From the NCBI GenBank assembly GCA_017555445.1, contig JAFZGK010000070.1:1-39879 (forward strand): DNA of 39,879 nucleotides, in the 5' to 3' direction. A program made the translations under genes and the position numbers. The notes under the pieces are model-generated. The model made no database searches and was not told the DNA's origin. It saw only the letters and a list, made by a program, of their open reading frames with translations. The DNA comes from Bacteroidales bacterium (GTDB lineage Bacteria; Bacteroidota; Bacteroidia; Bacteroidales; UBA932). How positions within the stretch are numbered: the first letter of the stretch is position 1; every line of letters starts with the position of its first letter. Shown piece by piece: positions 24,673 through 32,584 of this stretch.

Positions 24673-25329
24673 ATGACGAAACTCATAATATTTGACCTTG
24701 ACGGAACCTTGTTGGATACACGCGAGGACATTGCAAGAGGCTGCAATCATGCACTGAGAGCATGTGGCTACCCTGAACACGACACAGATGATTTCAACAG
24801 AATGGTCGGCCGCGGCATATACAACATGCTGCTGGCTGCCATGCCGGAAGAATGCCGCTGCGAAGACAGGCTTGAGGTTATGGTCAAACATTTCATGCCG
24901 TACTATCACGAGCATATTGCAGACTTCACTGTTCCATACCCTGGAATCATGGAACTGATGGACAAGCTGTCTGAAGAAGGCATAAGGATTGCTGTTGCAT
25001 CTAACAAATACCAGTCTGGAACTGAGGCTCTTATAGAAAAATTCTTTGGGAAACATGATCTCCTGAAGGTTCTTGGTCAGAGAGACGGATACCCCATCAA
25101 ACCAGATCCCGGGGTCATACTGGAAATAATGGAAGACATGCCAGGGCTGAAGAAGGAGGAAGTGGTCTACTGCGGAGACTCGGATGTCGATATGCAGACA
25201 GGAAACAATGCCGGCGTCAGAACCATAGGTGTGACATGGGGATTCAGAAGCAGAGAGGAACTGCTTGCCAACAACCCTTGGCTCCTGGCAGACAATGTTG
25301 ATGACATTCTGTCTGCCGTTCTCAAATAA
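24673..25329 (+). CDS. HAD-superfamily phosphatase, phosphoglycolate-phosphatase-like
   Basis: A 218-residue cytoplasmic HAD hydrolase. Motif I is FDLDGTLLDT with nucleophile Asp8 and acid/base Asp10, motif II is VASNK, motif III is the Lys of GYPIKPDPG, and motif IV is CGDSDVDMQT. A helical cap follows motif I (subclass I), as in Gph/PGP. Actual substrates of such proteins vary, so phosphoglycolate is only the default. The ATG at 24673 gives the usual four or five residues before the DLDGT strand; the ATG at 24604 would add a 23-residue N-terminus unlike the family. It begins 129 bp after the Clp gene and leads a run with the permease and the esterase. No clear -7 box was found. Confidence 0.9.
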   Translation: MTKLIIFDLDGTLLDTREDIARGCNHALRACGYPEHDTDDFNRMVGRGIYNMLLAAMPEECRCEDRLEVMVKHFMPYYHEHIADFTVPYPGIMELMDKLSEEGIRIAVASNKYQSGTEALIEKFFGKHDLLKVLGQRDGYPIKPDPGVILEIMEDMPGLKKEEVVYCGDSDVDMQTGNNAGVRTIGVTWGFRSREELLANNPWLLADNVDDILSAVLK

Positions 25330-25343
25330 ATGATTACCTTTGA

Positions 25344-26519
25344 ATGACTAAACGGAATCACATGGAAGAAAGACACGTAGACAGACTTGCCAAATATATA
25401 ATGATTGCGGCTGGCACAGCAATAATCGGAGGGCTCTGCTGGTATTTCCGCAGTGTGCTGATATACATATTGATAGCCGTCGTGGTATCACTTATCGGCA
25501 AGCCGATAATGAAACAGCTGCAAAGAGTGGACATCAAGGGCAGAAGACTGCCTGACTGGCTTCTTGCAGCCATCACTCTGCTCTCCATCCTGATCATCTT
25601 CTTTGCAGTGATCACCATGGTGGTACCTATCGTCAGCGGCATCATCAAAGGCATCTCATTATCAAGCATCGAGCAGTCTGCGAGATATATAGCAGGGCCT
25701 CTGTCTGAATTCAACGACATGCTCAGACACACATTCCCTCAACTCGGAGAGAATTTCAGAGTGGAAGTAGCTGCTGTGCAGGAACTTCAGAAAATGCTCA
25801 ATCCAAGCGTATTCTCTTCAGTGATAGGTTCTGCCGCCTCTGCACTGACCAGCTTCGGTATAGGTCTGTTCTCCGTTGTGTTCATCAGTTTCTTCTTCAT
25901 CAAAGACGACAATCTGTTCACAAAAATCGTGACTGCACTTGTTCCGGACAGACATGAAAAGAATACAGCCAAAGCCATTGCTGACATCGGCTATCTGCTC
26001 TCAAGATATTTCGGCGGAGTGATGATAGAAGTGCTTGGAGTGGCACTCATCAACTTCCTTGGTCTGCTGCTGATCGCCCGTCTGGGATTCAATGCTGCAA
26101 TCGGCATTGCATTCCTCACAGGTATCTTGAACGTGATTCCTTATGTCGGTCCGCTTGCAGGTGGTGTGATCGGAACAACTCTCGGTCTGGTCATCAAATA
26201 CAGCAGCGTTGTTCCTATCGGACTCGACGTCAGCTTTGTAGCATTCACTATCATACTGATTGCGATATTCAGCTTCACACAGCTGGTTGACAACTTCCTC
26301 TACCAGCCGCTGATATACTCGACAAGCATAAAGTCGACACCTCTTGAAATATTCATTGTCCTGCTCATTGCCGGTCACCTCGGAGGTCCTCTTGCAATGA
26401 TCATAGCAATACCAAGCTACACAGTAGTACGTGTAATAGCCTTCCGCTTCTTCAGACACTTCAAGGCAATCCGCAGACTTATCCCATCAGAAAAACTGAT
26501 TACAGAAAATGAAGATTAA
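25344..26519 (+). CDS. AI-2E family transporter (PerM/TqsA-like permease)
   Basis: A 391-residue inner-membrane protein with the AI-2E family layout. Two or three spans lie at the N-terminus (GTAIIGGLCWYF, VLIYILIAVVVSLIG, LLAAITLLSILIIFFAVITMVV). A periplasmic amphipathic region (about 100-155) follows, then further spans ending in the conserved block LTGILNVIPYVGPLAGGVIG and the final segment IFIVLLIAGHLGGPLAMIIAIPSYTVVRV. Members have been linked to AI-2 export or sodium/proton antiport; no luxS gene is present here, so the substrate is open. It starts 14 bp after the HAD gene; ATG 25362 is an alternative start. Its last 11 bases overlap the esterase start. Confidence 0.91.
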   Translation: MTKRNHMEERHVDRLAKYIMIAAGTAIIGGLCWYFRSVLIYILIAVVVSLIGKPIMKQLQRVDIKGRRLPDWLLAAITLLSILIIFFAVITMVVPIVSGIIKGISLSSIEQSARYIAGPLSEFNDMLRHTFPQLGENFRVEVAAVQELQKMLNPSVFSSVIGSAASALTSFGIGLFSVVFISFFFIKDDNLFTKIVTALVPDRHEKNTAKAIADIGYLLSRYFGGVMIEVLGVALINFLGLLLIARLGFNAAIGIAFLTGILNVIPYVGPLAGGVIGTTLGLVIKYSSVVPIGLDVSFVAFTIILIAIFSFTQLVDNFLYQPLIYSTSIKSTPLEIFIVLLIAGHLGGPLAMIIAIPSYTVVRVIAFRFFRHFKAIRRLIPSEKLITENED

Positions 26520-27486
26520 GATCACAACTATATTGATATGCCTCGCGGCAACGCTGGGATATTCCATCAGCGCTGCAGGAAAAGTTCCTGCCGATGAAAC
26601 AAAAGTCATCAAGGTACCAGACGCCACATATATGTTTGCGGAGAGGGACACTTGTGAACTTTTCATGGATGTATATAATCCCGCTGCAGGAAGTGTACAG
26701 ACATTTGAAGGAAAGAAGAAACCTACAGTCATATTCATGTTCGGAGGTGGGTTCATACGCGGAACACGTGATGACGAAAGCTATCACAAATGGTTCAAGC
26801 AGCTTACAGATAACGGATACAGAGTGATCTCCATTGACTACCGTCTTGGATTGAAAGGCTCAAAGAAGGTCGGCGTAGCACAGGTGAACGTGCTCGACGC
26901 TGCAATCCATCTCGCTGTTGAAGACCTCTTCAGCGCCACCAACTTCATAATTGAGAATGCTGACCAGCTCGGTGTGGATCCTTCATCTCTGATCATCAGC
27001 GGTTCATCAGCAGGTGCGATTTCTGTGATGCAGGCCGAATATGAGATAGCAAACAGGACTTCATGGGCATCTGTCCTTCCTGAAGGATTCAATTATGCGG
27101 GCGTGATGTCATTCTCAGGAGCGATATTGTCGCGTGAAGGAAAAGTTGATTTTGCAGAAGAGACATGCCCGGTGCTCATGCTTCACGGCACTGCTGACAG
27201 CCTTGTACCGTACAAGCAGATTGCAGTTCTCAACTTGGGCTTCTTCGGAAGCGGCAGACTCGTGGACAGATTCAAGAAGTATGGATACAACTATAACATG
27301 TACCATTTCGAAGACTATGGACATGAGATAGCAGGTTCAATGGATACAACCACTGATCTTCAGTTCCGCTTCATCGAGACCAATATAATGCAGGGCAAGA
27401 AAAGAATCGTCGAGGCCTGGATATCAGACCCCGACGTATGGAAAGGCTATGGCCCGCAGTCCAGAAACGAACTATACGGAAACTAG
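26509..27486 (+). CDS. Secreted alpha/beta-hydrolase (esterase/lipase-like)
   Basis: A 325-residue protein with a signal peptide (MKIKITTILICLAATLGYSIS), so periplasmic or secreted. The oxyanion segment is FMFGGGFIRG (77-85), a variant of the HGGGF motif of carboxylesterases. The nucleophile elbow GSSAGA places Ser167. The charge relay is completed by Asp230 in HGTADSLVPY and His272 in YGHE. All triad residues are present, so it is probably active. Substrates could be acetylated glycans or lipids; there are no glycan genes alongside to decide. The start overlaps the permease stop by 11 bases. The 3' end lies five bases from the end of the opposing nucleoside phosphorylase gene, with no terminator between. 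Confidence 0.88.
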   Translation: MKIKITTILICLAATLGYSISAAGKVPADETKVIKVPDATYMFAERDTCELFMDVYNPAAGSVQTFEGKKKPTVIFMFGGGFIRGTRDDESYHKWFKQLTDNGYRVISIDYRLGLKGSKKVGVAQVNVLDAAIHLAVEDLFSATNFIIENADQLGVDPSSLIISGSSAGAISVMQAEYEIANRTSWASVLPEGFNYAGVMSFSGAILSREGKVDFAEETCPVLMLHGTADSLVPYKQIAVLNLGFFGSGRLVDRFKKYGYNYNMYHFEDYGHEIAGSMDTTTDLQFRFIETNIMQGKKRIVEAWISDPDVWKGYGPQSRNELYGN

Positions 27487-27491
27487 CAGAT

Positions 27492-28370
27492 TTACTCAGC
27501 AAGTTTGTCAAGGCAAAGCTCGATGAGCTTGCGAACCTGCGGCTTGTAATCCGGGTTGCTTGCCTTATGATGACGGTGAGCGATGATGCAGCACACTGTA
27601 CCGGCATTATGTCCAAGGTGAGCGGCGATACCTGCAATTGCAGAACCTTCCATTTCAAAGTTAGTCACCTTGAGGTCATCGTAGCGGAAGCTCTCGAATG
27701 TGTCGAGCATGTCAGGCATTGCAAGCTGCATGCGGAGGACGCGGCCCTGAGGGCCATAGAAGCCAGATGCTGCGATAGTCATTCCCGGATATGTGCAGTC
27801 ACGGAAAAGCTCTGACATCTTTTCACCGGCCTTCACAAAATACGGATGCGGAAGATGCTCGTTCCAGTTTGTATGCTTCATGAAAGCTTCTTCGATGCCC
27901 GGCATTGCAATCTTTTCTCTGTCGGCATACCAGTTCAAAAGGCCGTCACAACCCACTGAAACATGAGAGAAGACAAATCCGCCGAGAGGAATCTCAGGCT
28001 GGATCGCTCCTGATGTACCGATTCGGAGAATGTTGAGAGTTCTGTGCTCAGACTTGATCTCACGGGTTTCAAAATCGATATTCGCCAATGCATCAAGCTC
28101 GTTCATTACAATATCTATATTGTCCGTACCGATACCTGTAGAAAGAACTGTCATACGCACACCCTTGTATTTTCCGGTCACAGATACAAACTCACGAGAT
28201 TCATGTCTGAATTCCTTCTCATCGAAGTATTCTGCGATCATATCAACTCTACCTGGATCTCCGACAAGGATCACATTGTCTGCAAGTTCTTCCGGACGAA
28301 GGTGAAGATGGAAAACTGATCCATCACCATTGATTATAAGTTCTGATTCTGCTATTCTCATATTGCGCAT
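27492..28370 (-). CDS. Nucleoside phosphorylase (uridine phosphorylase-like)
   Basis: A 292-residue cytoplasmic PNP/UDP family enzyme that cleaves a nucleoside with phosphate to base and ribose-1-phosphate. The phosphate-site motif is GDPGRVDMIAEYFD near the N-terminus, STGIGTDN follows, RIGTSGAIQPEIPLG is the family signature, and FEMEGSAIAGIAAHLG holds the ribose-binding Met-Glu. It is longer than E. coli Udp (253), with an insert around residues 140-185 (NWYADREKIAMPGIEEAFM). The specificity (uridine versus other nucleosides) cannot be told by eye. The start is ATG 28370, with ATG 28361 as an alternative. The -7 box is at 28386-28393. Confidence 0.91.
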   Translation of the reverse strand: MRNMRIAESELIINGDGSVFHLHLRPEELADNVILVGDPGRVDMIAEYFDEKEFRHESREFVSVTGKYKGVRMTVLSTGIGTDNIDIVMNELDALANIDFETREIKSEHRTLNILRIGTSGAIQPEIPLGGFVFSHVSVGCDGLLNWYADREKIAMPGIEEAFMKHTNWNEHLPHPYFVKAGEKMSELFRDCTYPGMTIAASGFYGPQGRVLRMQLAMPDMLDTFESFRYDDLKVTNFEMEGSAIAGIAAHLGHNAGTVCCIIAHRHHKASNPDYKPQVRKLIELCLDKLAE

Positions 28371-28385
28371 TATTTATTCAAACCT

Positions 28386-28393
28386 CAAATGTA
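28386..28393 (-). promoter_or_regulatory. Promoter -7 box for the nucleoside phosphorylase gene
   Basis: The minus strand reads TACATTTG, matching TAnnTTTG, 15 bp before the ATG at 28370. It diverges from the box at 28415-28422. Confidence 0.62.
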
Positions 28394-28414
28394 GTTTTTT
28401 TGTTCTAAATTTCC

Positions 28415-28422
28415 TACTTTTG
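28415..28422 (+). promoter_or_regulatory. Promoter -7 box for the DUF4293 gene
   Basis: TACTTTTG matches TAnnTTTG, 22 bp before the ATG at 28445. Confidence 0.62.
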
Positions 28423-28444
28423 TGCCTATCAAAAAGTATACATT

Positions 28445-28873
28445 ATGTGGAAAAGCATTCAGACATTATATCTGGGAATTGCAACAGTCCTTATGGCTGC
28501 CCTGTTCTTCTGTAATTTTGCTACCATCATAGGACCTGACGGCACTGAAGTGACAATCAGATACTATGAAAAAACACCTTACCTCGTGCTGATGATCATG
28601 GCGCTGACCGCACATATCTGCGCAATCTTCAGCTACAAGCTGAGATTCCTTCAGGCAAGAGTATGCATCATCACTGCTCTCCTTGCACTCGGAATGCAGG
28701 TATGGTTCTTCATGGACTTCATGAAGTTCAGACATGACATGGTATTCTCCATCACAATGGTCTTCCCTATCGTAATGACTATACTCGATGTGATGGCGGC
28801 AAGAAATTCACTTGTGGATGAGATGACGGTCTCTGCAGTCAAAAGCGTACGAAAGACACTCAAGAGAAGATAA
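28445..28873 (+). CDS. DUF4293 family membrane protein
   Basis: A 142-residue inner-membrane protein with four predicted spans: TLYLGIATVLMAALFFC, YLVLMIMALTAHICAIFSY, ARVCIITALLALGMQVWFF and FSITMVFPIVMTILDVMAA. The short segment ATIIGPDGTEVTIRYYEKT follows the first span, and the C-terminus is basic. Length, topology and N-terminus (WKSIQTLYLGIATVLM) fit the Bacteroidota-specific DUF4293 family, which has no known function. It is monocistronic, with its own -7 box and a terminator starting two bases after the stop. Confidence 0.86.
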   Translation: MWKSIQTLYLGIATVLMAALFFCNFATIIGPDGTEVTIRYYEKTPYLVLMIMALTAHICAIFSYKLRFLQARVCIITALLALGMQVWFFMDFMKFRHDMVFSITMVFPIVMTILDVMAARNSLVDEMTVSAVKSVRKTLKRR

Positions 28874-28875
28874 AG

Positions 28876-28897
28876 AAAGGCTCCTTGCGGAGCCTTT
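28876..28897. terminator. Bidirectional intrinsic terminator
   Basis: AAAGGCTCC (28876-28884) pairs perfectly with GGAGCCTTT (28889-28897) around the loop TTGC. It serves both the DUF4293 gene and the convergent fabF. Confidence 0.93.
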
Positions 28898-28907
28898 TAT
28901 CTTTTTG

Positions 28908-30152
28908 TCATATTTTCCTGAAAGCAACACAACCGTTGTGTCCTCCGAATCCGAGGGAATCAGAAATTGCCACAGTCAAAGGAGCTTTGACAGGAACATT
29001 AGGAGTATAATCAAGGTCGCACTCCGGCGCTATCTCGTCCAGACCGATTGTAGGAGGGACAACACCGTTCTTAAGAGCCAGGACTGTAGCTACAGCTTCA
29101 GCAGCACCAGCAGCACCAAGCATATGACCGATCGATCCCTTGATTGAACTCACATGGGCCTTGTATGCATCATCACCAAGCGCGAGTTTGAAGGCGGCTG
29201 TCTCCGCAGGGTCATTCAAAGCTGTGCCTGTGCCATGAGCATTGATATACAGCACATCATCGGATGTATATCCCGCTTCATCCAGCGCCTGTTTCATTGC
29301 AGCTGCCTGAGTCATGCCATCCGGACGCGGCGCAGTGACATGATATGCATCACATGTATTGCCGTATCCGCATACCTCAGCAATGATTTCAGCCCCTCTG
29401 GCAACCGCATGTTCATATTCTTCCAGGATAAGGACAGCTGCTCCCTCCGCCATTACAAATCCGCTGCGGTTTGTATTGAAAGGAAGTGAGGCTCGTTTAG
29501 GATCCTCCACGCGAGACAGGGCTTTTGCATTCGCGAAGCCTGCTATTGACAACGGGAGCAATGCCGCTTCTGTTCCTCCTGCAATAATCGCATCTGCATA
29601 CCCATGCCTGATAGCTCTATAGGCCTCACCTATGGCATGAGTGGATGTGGCACACGCCGTCACGACAGGAAGACAAGGACCACAGGCATTATAGCGCATA
29701 GCCACGTTTCCAGCCGCTATATTTGCGATCATTGTCGGAATCATCAGAGGGGAAACCCATTTGGCTCCTTCGTTAAGGATCTTTTCCGTCTCGCGGACCT
29801 GGGTGGTGAAACCTCCGATTCCCGAACCGATATACACGCCGAGTCTCATGGAATCGATATTTCCGTCATCTGAAGTATCCAGTCCGGCTTCATCCATAGC
29901 CTGCTTTGCAGCAGCTACTGCAAAGACTGTAAATCTGTCCTGCTTTCTTACAAATGAAGCTTCTATAGAATAATCTGCAGGATTGAAATCCTTTACTTCT
30001 CCTGCAACCTTCACTGGAAGACCATCAGTGGGAATCGATCTTATATAGTCTATGCCACAGACACCGTCAAGAAGGTTCTTCCAGAAATCAGGGACATTGT
30101 TTCCAACAGGGGAAACTATGCCCGTACCAGTCACTACTACTCTTCTGTTCAT
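28908..30152 (-). CDS. fabF: 3-oxoacyl-[acyl-carrier-protein] synthase II
   Basis: The condensing enzyme that elongates acyl-ACP with malonyl-ACP in fatty acid synthesis. From the ATG at 30152 it has 414 residues. The catalytic triad is Cys167 in VTACATSTHAIG, His306 in NAHGTGT and His343 in GSIGHMLGAAG, all intact. The GGTEAALLPLSIAGF and FGFGGHN-like C-terminal (SLGFGGHNGC) segments match FabF rather than FabH. A TTG at 30158 is a possible but unlikely start. No acpP or other fab gene is adjacent, so the gene stands alone behind a consensus promoter and shares a terminator with DUF4293. Confidence 0.97.
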   Translation of the reverse strand: MNRRVVVTGTGIVSPVGNNVPDFWKNLLDGVCGIDYIRSIPTDGLPVKVAGEVKDFNPADYSIEASFVRKQDRFTVFAVAAAKQAMDEAGLDTSDDGNIDSMRLGVYIGSGIGGFTTQVRETEKILNEGAKWVSPLMIPTMIANIAAGNVAMRYNACGPCLPVVTACATSTHAIGEAYRAIRHGYADAIIAGGTEAALLPLSIAGFANAKALSRVEDPKRASLPFNTNRSGFVMAEGAAVLILEEYEHAVARGAEIIAEVCGYGNTCDAYHVTAPRPDGMTQAAAMKQALDEAGYTSDDVLYINAHGTGTALNDPAETAAFKLALGDDAYKAHVSSIKGSIGHMLGAAGAAEAVATVLALKNGVVPPTIGLDEIAPECDLDYTPNVPVKAPLTVAISDSLGFGGHNGCVAFRKI

Positions 30153-30180
30153 ATACAAGTTAACTCAGGTTTTAGTCAGA

Positions 30181-30210
30181 CAAATATAATTTAATAATTT
30201 GGATTGACAA
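30181..30210 (-). promoter_or_regulatory. Consensus promoter for fabF
   Basis: The minus strand carries TTTTG with its TTG at 30208-30210, a 19-bp spacer and TATATTTG (30181-30188). It is one of the best matches to the Bacteroidota consensus in this window. Confidence 0.85.
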
Positions 30211-30247
30211 AAGAATAATTTATGTCCTTCAAATACCATGCTCATAG

Positions 30248-30278
30248 TTTGGATTTGGAACAAATTTCATTACATTTG
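30248..30278 (+). promoter_or_regulatory. Consensus promoter for the LytTR regulator gene
   Basis: TTTG (30248-30251), a 19-bp spacer and TACATTTG (30271-30278), 23 bp before the ATG at 30302. It is fully consensus and divergent from the fabF promoter. Confidence 0.85.
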
Positions 30279-30301
30279 TAACTGCTAAAACCTGAAAATT
30301 C

Positions 30302-31192
30302 ATGAATCTAAATACAAAACTCCCGGCGTATCTGCTTGGAAAATACCAGCTTATCGGTACAGTAACCTTTGCTGTGCTGTTTGCTATAGTCTTCCTCAAC
30401 ATATATATACCATTTTCAGAGACCGCATGGTTCCGCCTGGGAGATTCCACAATGTTTCTGCGTACTCTTCTCTTCATCGGAGTCTCGATATGCATCCTGA
30501 TCGCCAGCAGAATGCTGATGTATAAATCAAAAAAGGTCTATGAAATGACCTTCATCAGTTACATCGTATGGTGCATCATGGAAATCATGGTCATTTCAGC
30601 CTACTATACCTGGACAACTCTTGACATCACCCCCATGCTCGACGAGACAAGCATGGACATTTTCAGCAGAGCTCTCCTTTACAGTACAATCGCTCTTGGA
30701 ATACCATATCTGATCGCAGGAATGTATTTCGCAATCATAGACAAGAACAATACAATCCGTCTGATGAGCTATGAGAATGTTGTGACTGATGAGCCGTTGA
30801 AATCGGAAGAAAAGCAGAAGATAACTCTGTATGACAACAGCGGAGCACTCAAGCTGTCACTCAATCTGGACAACCTGTTCTATATCGAGTCTGATGACAA
30901 CTACATAAAGGTATGGTACACAGACAATAAGGGAGAATTGAAGCAATATATGCTCAGATGTCGCCTCAAGACAGTAGAAGAGAGTTTCAAGAACAGCGGC
31001 CTGGTACGTTGCCACAGAAAATATATCGTGAACATAAAGAAAGTGTCGATGCTTCACAAGGAAAGCGAGGGCTATGTTCTTGACCTTGGATTGGAAGAGA
31101 TTCCACCTATCTCTGTAACAAAGACATACACTGATATTGTGCTCAGCCACTTCACAGGAGAATCTCCTCTCCTCGAGCCTATCGACTATTGA
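30302..31192 (+). CDS. Membrane-anchored LytTR-family transcriptional regulator
   Basis: A 296-residue protein with four predicted spans in the first 145 residues (YQLIGTVTFAVLFAIVFLNI, TLLFIGVSICILIASRML, FISYIVWCIMEIMVISAYY, ALLYSTIALGIPYLIAGMYF). A short linker and a C-terminal LytTR DNA-binding domain (about 180-285) follow. Typical LytTR features are the strand NLDNLFYIESDDNYIKVWY, RCRLKTVEESF and the segment LVRCHRKYIVNIKKVSML. There is no receiver domain, so sensing and output are in one chain, as in other membrane LytTR regulators. Target and signal are unknown. Its stop codon directly abuts the stop of the convergent membrane-protein gene at 31193. The start is fixed by the consensus promoter. 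Confidence 0.93.
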   Translation: MNLNTKLPAYLLGKYQLIGTVTFAVLFAIVFLNIYIPFSETAWFRLGDSTMFLRTLLFIGVSICILIASRMLMYKSKKVYEMTFISYIVWCIMEIMVISAYYTWTTLDITPMLDETSMDIFSRALLYSTIALGIPYLIAGMYFAIIDKNNTIRLMSYENVVTDEPLKSEEKQKITLYDNSGALKLSLNLDNLFYIESDDNYIKVWYTDNKGELKQYMLRCRLKTVEESFKNSGLVRCHRKYIVNIKKVSMLHKESEGYVLDLGLEEIPPISVTKTYTDIVLSHFTGESPLLEPIDY

Positions 31193-31663
31193 TTATTCCT
31201 CATATCTTGATCTCCATCTGTTGAACACGACAGAGAACTTGAATATTGTCAGATAAAGAAGCACAAGGACACCGAAATCCTGCAACAGACCGTTCAGAAG
31301 CGTATCGCTTACGATGGAATCCATGATTGAGTTTTCAGGAGCGACATATGCAGCTACCTGAAGAATGAACATCAGAAAGACTATGGCTACTATGGATCTT
31401 ATGCGTAAGGCCATCACGAGCTCATCTTCAACCCTGTCACGCGAAAATGCAGCAAGAACAAGCATACAGCAATTCACAATTCCTACGATCTTCCAATTCT
31501 CAACTACAGGAGAAAGTATTCCTTCCATGCTTTCAGCGAATCCGCTGTCCGGAAACACATTGAATACAAGCATTAAAAACAGACATATCGTGAAATATAA
31601 CAGCCAATAGGAATATCCTGCAACCTGGCACCAATGTGGCAATAGACGCACTTTCAATTTCAT
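31193..31663 (-). CDS. Small four-span membrane protein of unknown function
   Basis: I do not recognise the family. From the ATG at 31663 it has 156 residues and four predicted spans: YSYWLLYFTICLFLMLVFNV, WKIVGIVNCCMLVLAAF, IRSIVAIVFLMFILQVAAYV and LLQDFGVLVLLYLTIFKFSV. The N-terminus (MKLKVRLLPHW) is basic and the C-terminus (NRWRSRYEE) charged, both probably cytoplasmic. A TTG at 31675 would add four residues and is less likely. The gene has its own good promoter. It ends exactly where the LytTR gene ends, with zero bases between the two stop codons, so the transcripts must overlap. The membrane location fits a link to the regulator, but nothing more direct is seen. Confidence 0.72.
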   Translation of the reverse strand: MKLKVRLLPHWCQVAGYSYWLLYFTICLFLMLVFNVFPDSGFAESMEGILSPVVENWKIVGIVNCCMLVLAAFSRDRVEDELVMALRIRSIVAIVFLMFILQVAAYVAPENSIMDSIVSDTLLNGLLQDFGVLVLLYLTIFKFSVVFNRWRSRYEE

Positions 31664-31689
31664 AAAGAAATACAATTTTATTTATACGG

Positions 31690-31720
31690 CAAATGTAAAT
31701 AAAGGTTTACAACCATACAA
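31690..31720 (-). promoter_or_regulatory. Promoter for the 31193-31663 membrane protein gene
   Basis: The minus strand carries TTG (31718-31720), a 20-bp spacer and TACATTTG (31690-31697), ending 27 bp before the ATG. It begins just after the T-run of the upstream operon's terminator. Confidence 0.78.
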
Positions 31721-31733
31721 CTCTATACAATAA

Positions 31734-31762
31734 AAAGATGGCTGTCTGTGACAGCCATCTTT
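31734..31762 (-). terminator. Intrinsic terminator of the LPP20/DUF4384-like operon
   Basis: AAAGATGGCTGTC (31734-31746) pairs perfectly with GACAGCCATCTTT (31750-31762) around a 3-base loop. On the minus strand the stem ends in a five-T run. It lies 19 bp after the stop at 31781. Confidence 0.93.
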
Positions 31763-31780
31763 CATATATCCGGGAGATTT

Positions 31781-32584
31781 CTATCTGATCAAAGTAAGTG
31801 TATGGAAGAGGGTTCTCTGATCTGCAGGGATGTTGTAGATCCAAGTCATGATTGACTGATAATCGTTGTCTCCCTTGTAGAGATATTCCTGCTTCGTAGC
31901 GACCACGATTATATTGATTCTTTCCACATCCTGCTTAGGATCTGACTTTTCCATTGACAGGTCATATGCTCCTGATACAGGGAACTTATATGTCTCACCC
32001 ACCTTGAAGACTATGCTCGGATCATAATCGTTCGGATAAATCAAATCCGCTCCAGCATCTCCGAACCAGAAAATCTTCAAATAAGAGTCAGAGCCATAGA
32101 CCTTGATAGAACACTCAAGCACCTCCATCTGCTTGTAGATAGGCTCGATTCCTTTTACGTCAATGGCATACGCCTTATCTTCCTGTGTCTCGTCCTTGGT
32201 CACAAGCGCATCGATGGTCACGACCTTGAAGTTTCGCTTAAGGCCCTCATCCCAGAAGTCCTCGACAGTCTTCTCTGTAACATTGACCATACCGCTGATG
32301 GCCAGCATGCTGACTGAAGAATATGCCTCAGTGAACTCGGTTCCGTTATCTGCTGTGACCTGACCGAAGACAGACCATACATTTTCCATGACACCAGCCA
32401 TTCTGAGAGCTTCCTTCTTCGCTTCGTTAAGAGCCTTCTCTTCCGCCTGCTTTGGTGTGATATCGTCACTGACTTCCCATCTACCTACAGCTTTCCTTAC
32501 TCTTACAACTTCATTTGCGTACGAGGCAGAAAAGCTGAAGATACACAGAGCGATCAGTATAAATCTCTTCATTGACATTATCAT
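31781..32584 (-). CDS. Secreted DUF4384-like protein
   Basis: A 267-residue protein with a signal peptide (MKRFILIALCIFSFSASYA, counted from the fifth residue). The first half (about 25-110) has the alternating Ala pattern AEEKALNEAKKEALRMAGV seen in LPP20/FlgT-N-like domains. The second half (about 160-240) resembles DUF4384: SYLKIFWFGDAGADLIYPND, then VGETYKFPVSGAYDLSM and INIIVVATKQ. Such proteins sit in the periplasm or at the outer membrane; function unknown. The ATG at 32584 overlaps the upstream stop as TAATG, so translation is probably coupled; ATGs at 32578 and 32572 are alternatives. The family assignment is by pattern and moderately sure. Confidence 0.72.
   Translation of the reverse strand: MIMSMKRFILIALCIFSFSASYANEVVRVRKAVGRWEVSDDITPKQAEEKALNEAKKEALRMAGVMENVWSVFGQVTADNGTEFTEAYSSVSMLAISGMVNVTEKTVEDFWDEGLKRNFKVVTIDALVTKDETQEDKAYAIDVKGIEPIYKQMEVLECSIKVYGSDSYLKIFWFGDAGADLIYPNDYDPSIVFKVGETYKFPVSGAYDLSMEKSDPKQDVERINIIVVATKQEYLYKGDNDYQSIMTWIYNIPADQRTLFHTLTLIR

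Noticed and set aside
26001..26459. 152-codon minus-strand frame inside the AI-2E permease gene
   Set aside because: Cys/Asp/Glu-rich complement of hydrophobic codons; a shadow.
25344..26519. Quorum-sensing AI-2 exporter
   Set aside because: The family name suggests it, but there is no luxS or AI-2 receptor here, and several members of the family transport other substrates.
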